DNA of 6,888 nucleotides from Sulfurospirillaceae bacterium. GTDB lineage: Bacteria > Campylobacterota > Campylobacteria > Campylobacterales > Sulfurospirillaceae. The notes below the pieces were generated by a model. That model did not search any database, was not told the origin of the DNA, and worked only from the letters and a program-made list of their open reading frames with translations. A program made the position numbers and the translations under genes. Where the stretch lies: positions 1 through 6,888 of the forward strand of contig JAQWCT010000148.1 in assembly GCA_028705785.1 (NCBI GenBank), read 5' to 3'. This document shows, piece by piece, positions 6,177 to 6,888 of this stretch. How positions within the stretch are numbered: position 1 is the first letter of the stretch; every line of letters starts with the position of its first letter.

Positions 6177-6888
6177 ACACGACCTATCTTTCGAGAAACA
6201 AGCGTGACCACTACGATGGCAAACAATAAAGACATTCCTATCAGCAACCCACCTTCATATAAGAGGTTAAATTCAGGAAGTACAATATCCAGTTGTGCCG
6301 TAAAATCTTGAACAACTTTTAATTTTGGAATAACAAAATAAAATCCAGACACTAAAAAAGCACTGATAAGTGAATCAACAATCGTCATACGATACAACAT
6401 GGCACTCTTCATAAAAAATGAGGCTCCAAAAAGCGTCATAATCGACATTCGACGACTATGTTCATAAATCCAAATGCGTACTTGTTTGAAGATAAGTAAA
6501 ATGGCAATAAAAGCTACAAAAAAGGTGAATATGTAAGCCATAGATTGGAGCAACAAAAACATCTTAAATATTTTTTCATGGGTTTTAGCAAAAGTTTCAA
6601 TTCTCGTAATGGTACTGATTCCCAAAAGTTTTTGCTTGATAGACTCAATTTTTTTAGTATTGGGCATAGTACTTAGTTTAAGAGAATAAAACTTGGGAAG
6701 GGCCACTTGAAGGAGTGCTAGATTTTTAGAAGACATATCATTTTTGAGACGATCAAGTATCTTTTTGCTGCTAATTTCACTGATTGATTCTACTTCGCTG
6801 ACCTGTTTTTTCAACTCTTCTTCTTTGATTTCAGCAGAAGAGACAATCACGATAGAATAATCATTGGTAATTTTATTGGCATAATCAT
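6173..6888 (-). CDS. ftsX: Cell division protein FtsX, ABC-type permease component (5' end outside window)
   Basis: The reading frame is open up to the right edge, so the cytoplasmic N-terminus and first membrane segment are missing. A GTG at 6850 is only an internal codon: 12 further complete codons upstream stay in frame. The visible part begins with the periplasmic domain (NDYSIVIVSS, then a Lys/Glu-rich helical stretch). Three membrane segments follow, near nucleotides 6562-6488, 6394-6326 and 6253-6194. The cytoplasmic loop after the first of these reads YEHSRRMSIMTLFGAS, a typical FtsX/MacB-type permease loop (compare R-x-E-I-x-x-M-x-x-x-G-A). FtsX pairs with the ATPase FtsE at the division site and signals to periplasmic hydrolases. 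Overlap with the EnvC-like gene supports this role. Sequence similarity is low in this family, so context carries part of the call. Confidence 0.88.
   Translation of the reverse strand, partial: DYANKITNDYSIVIVSSAEIKEEELKKQVSEVESISEISSKKILDRLKNDMSSKNLALLQVALPKFYSLKLSTMPNTKKIESIKQKLLGISTITRIETFAKTHEKIFKMFLLLQSMAYIFTFFVAFIAILLIFKQVRIWIYEHSRRMSIMTLFGASFFMKSAMLYRMTIVDSLISAFLVSGFYFVIPKLKVVQDFTAQLDIVLPEFNLLYEGGLLIGMSLLFAIVVVTLVSRKIGRV

Noticed and set aside
6848..6850. GTG as a possible start for the FtsX-like gene
   Set aside because: The frame stays open for 12 more complete codons to the window edge. Starting here would leave out the first membrane segment and cytoplasmic N-terminus that FtsX proteins have.

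Overview
This is a gene-dense, AT-rich window in which every gene reads on the minus strand. It has the gene content and order of a Campylobacterota (epsilonproteobacterial) housekeeping cluster. In transcription order (right to left) it holds ftsX (5' end cut off by the window), an EnvC-like division factor, pyrH, rpoZ, spoT/rel, tyrS and a nitronate monooxygenase family gene (3' end cut off). From memory, Campylobacter jejuni has the same run around Cj1277c to Cj1270c. The proteins suggest a Sulfurospirillum-like or Arcobacter-like relative, but I cannot fix the genus by eye.

Right part (about 4956-6888): the C-terminal three quarters of FtsX overlaps by 4 bases (ATGA) a secreted coiled-coil protein with a degenerate LytM domain. 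Together they look like the membrane and periplasmic parts of an FtsEX-EnvC cell-separation module. ftsE would be expected just beyond the right edge. A 59-base gap follows, with a plausible sigma70-type -10 element and no visible terminator.

Middle part (1776-4896): pyrH (UMP kinase), rpoZ (RNA polymerase omega) and a full-length bifunctional (p)ppGpp synthetase/hydrolase are separated by 24 and 7 bases. This puts a pyrimidine-nucleotide step, an RNA polymerase subunit and the stringent-response enzyme on one likely transcript. The spoT start is a TTG with no good Shine-Dalgarno sequence, directly after the rpoZ stop.

Left part (1-1760): tyrS (tyrosyl-tRNA synthetase with a C-terminal S4 domain) has a strong ribosome binding site 15 bases after spoT. 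It overlaps the next gene, an FMN-dependent nitronate monooxygenase-like protein, by one base (TAATG).

No stretch longer than 60 bases lacks a gene. I see no RNA gene, mobile element, CRISPR array or sign of horizontal transfer. This is an ordinary, conserved core region. The points worth a second look are small: the loss of all expected zinc ligands in the LytM domain, the altered N-terminus of omega, the spoT start, and one substitution in the PyrH phosphate loop.
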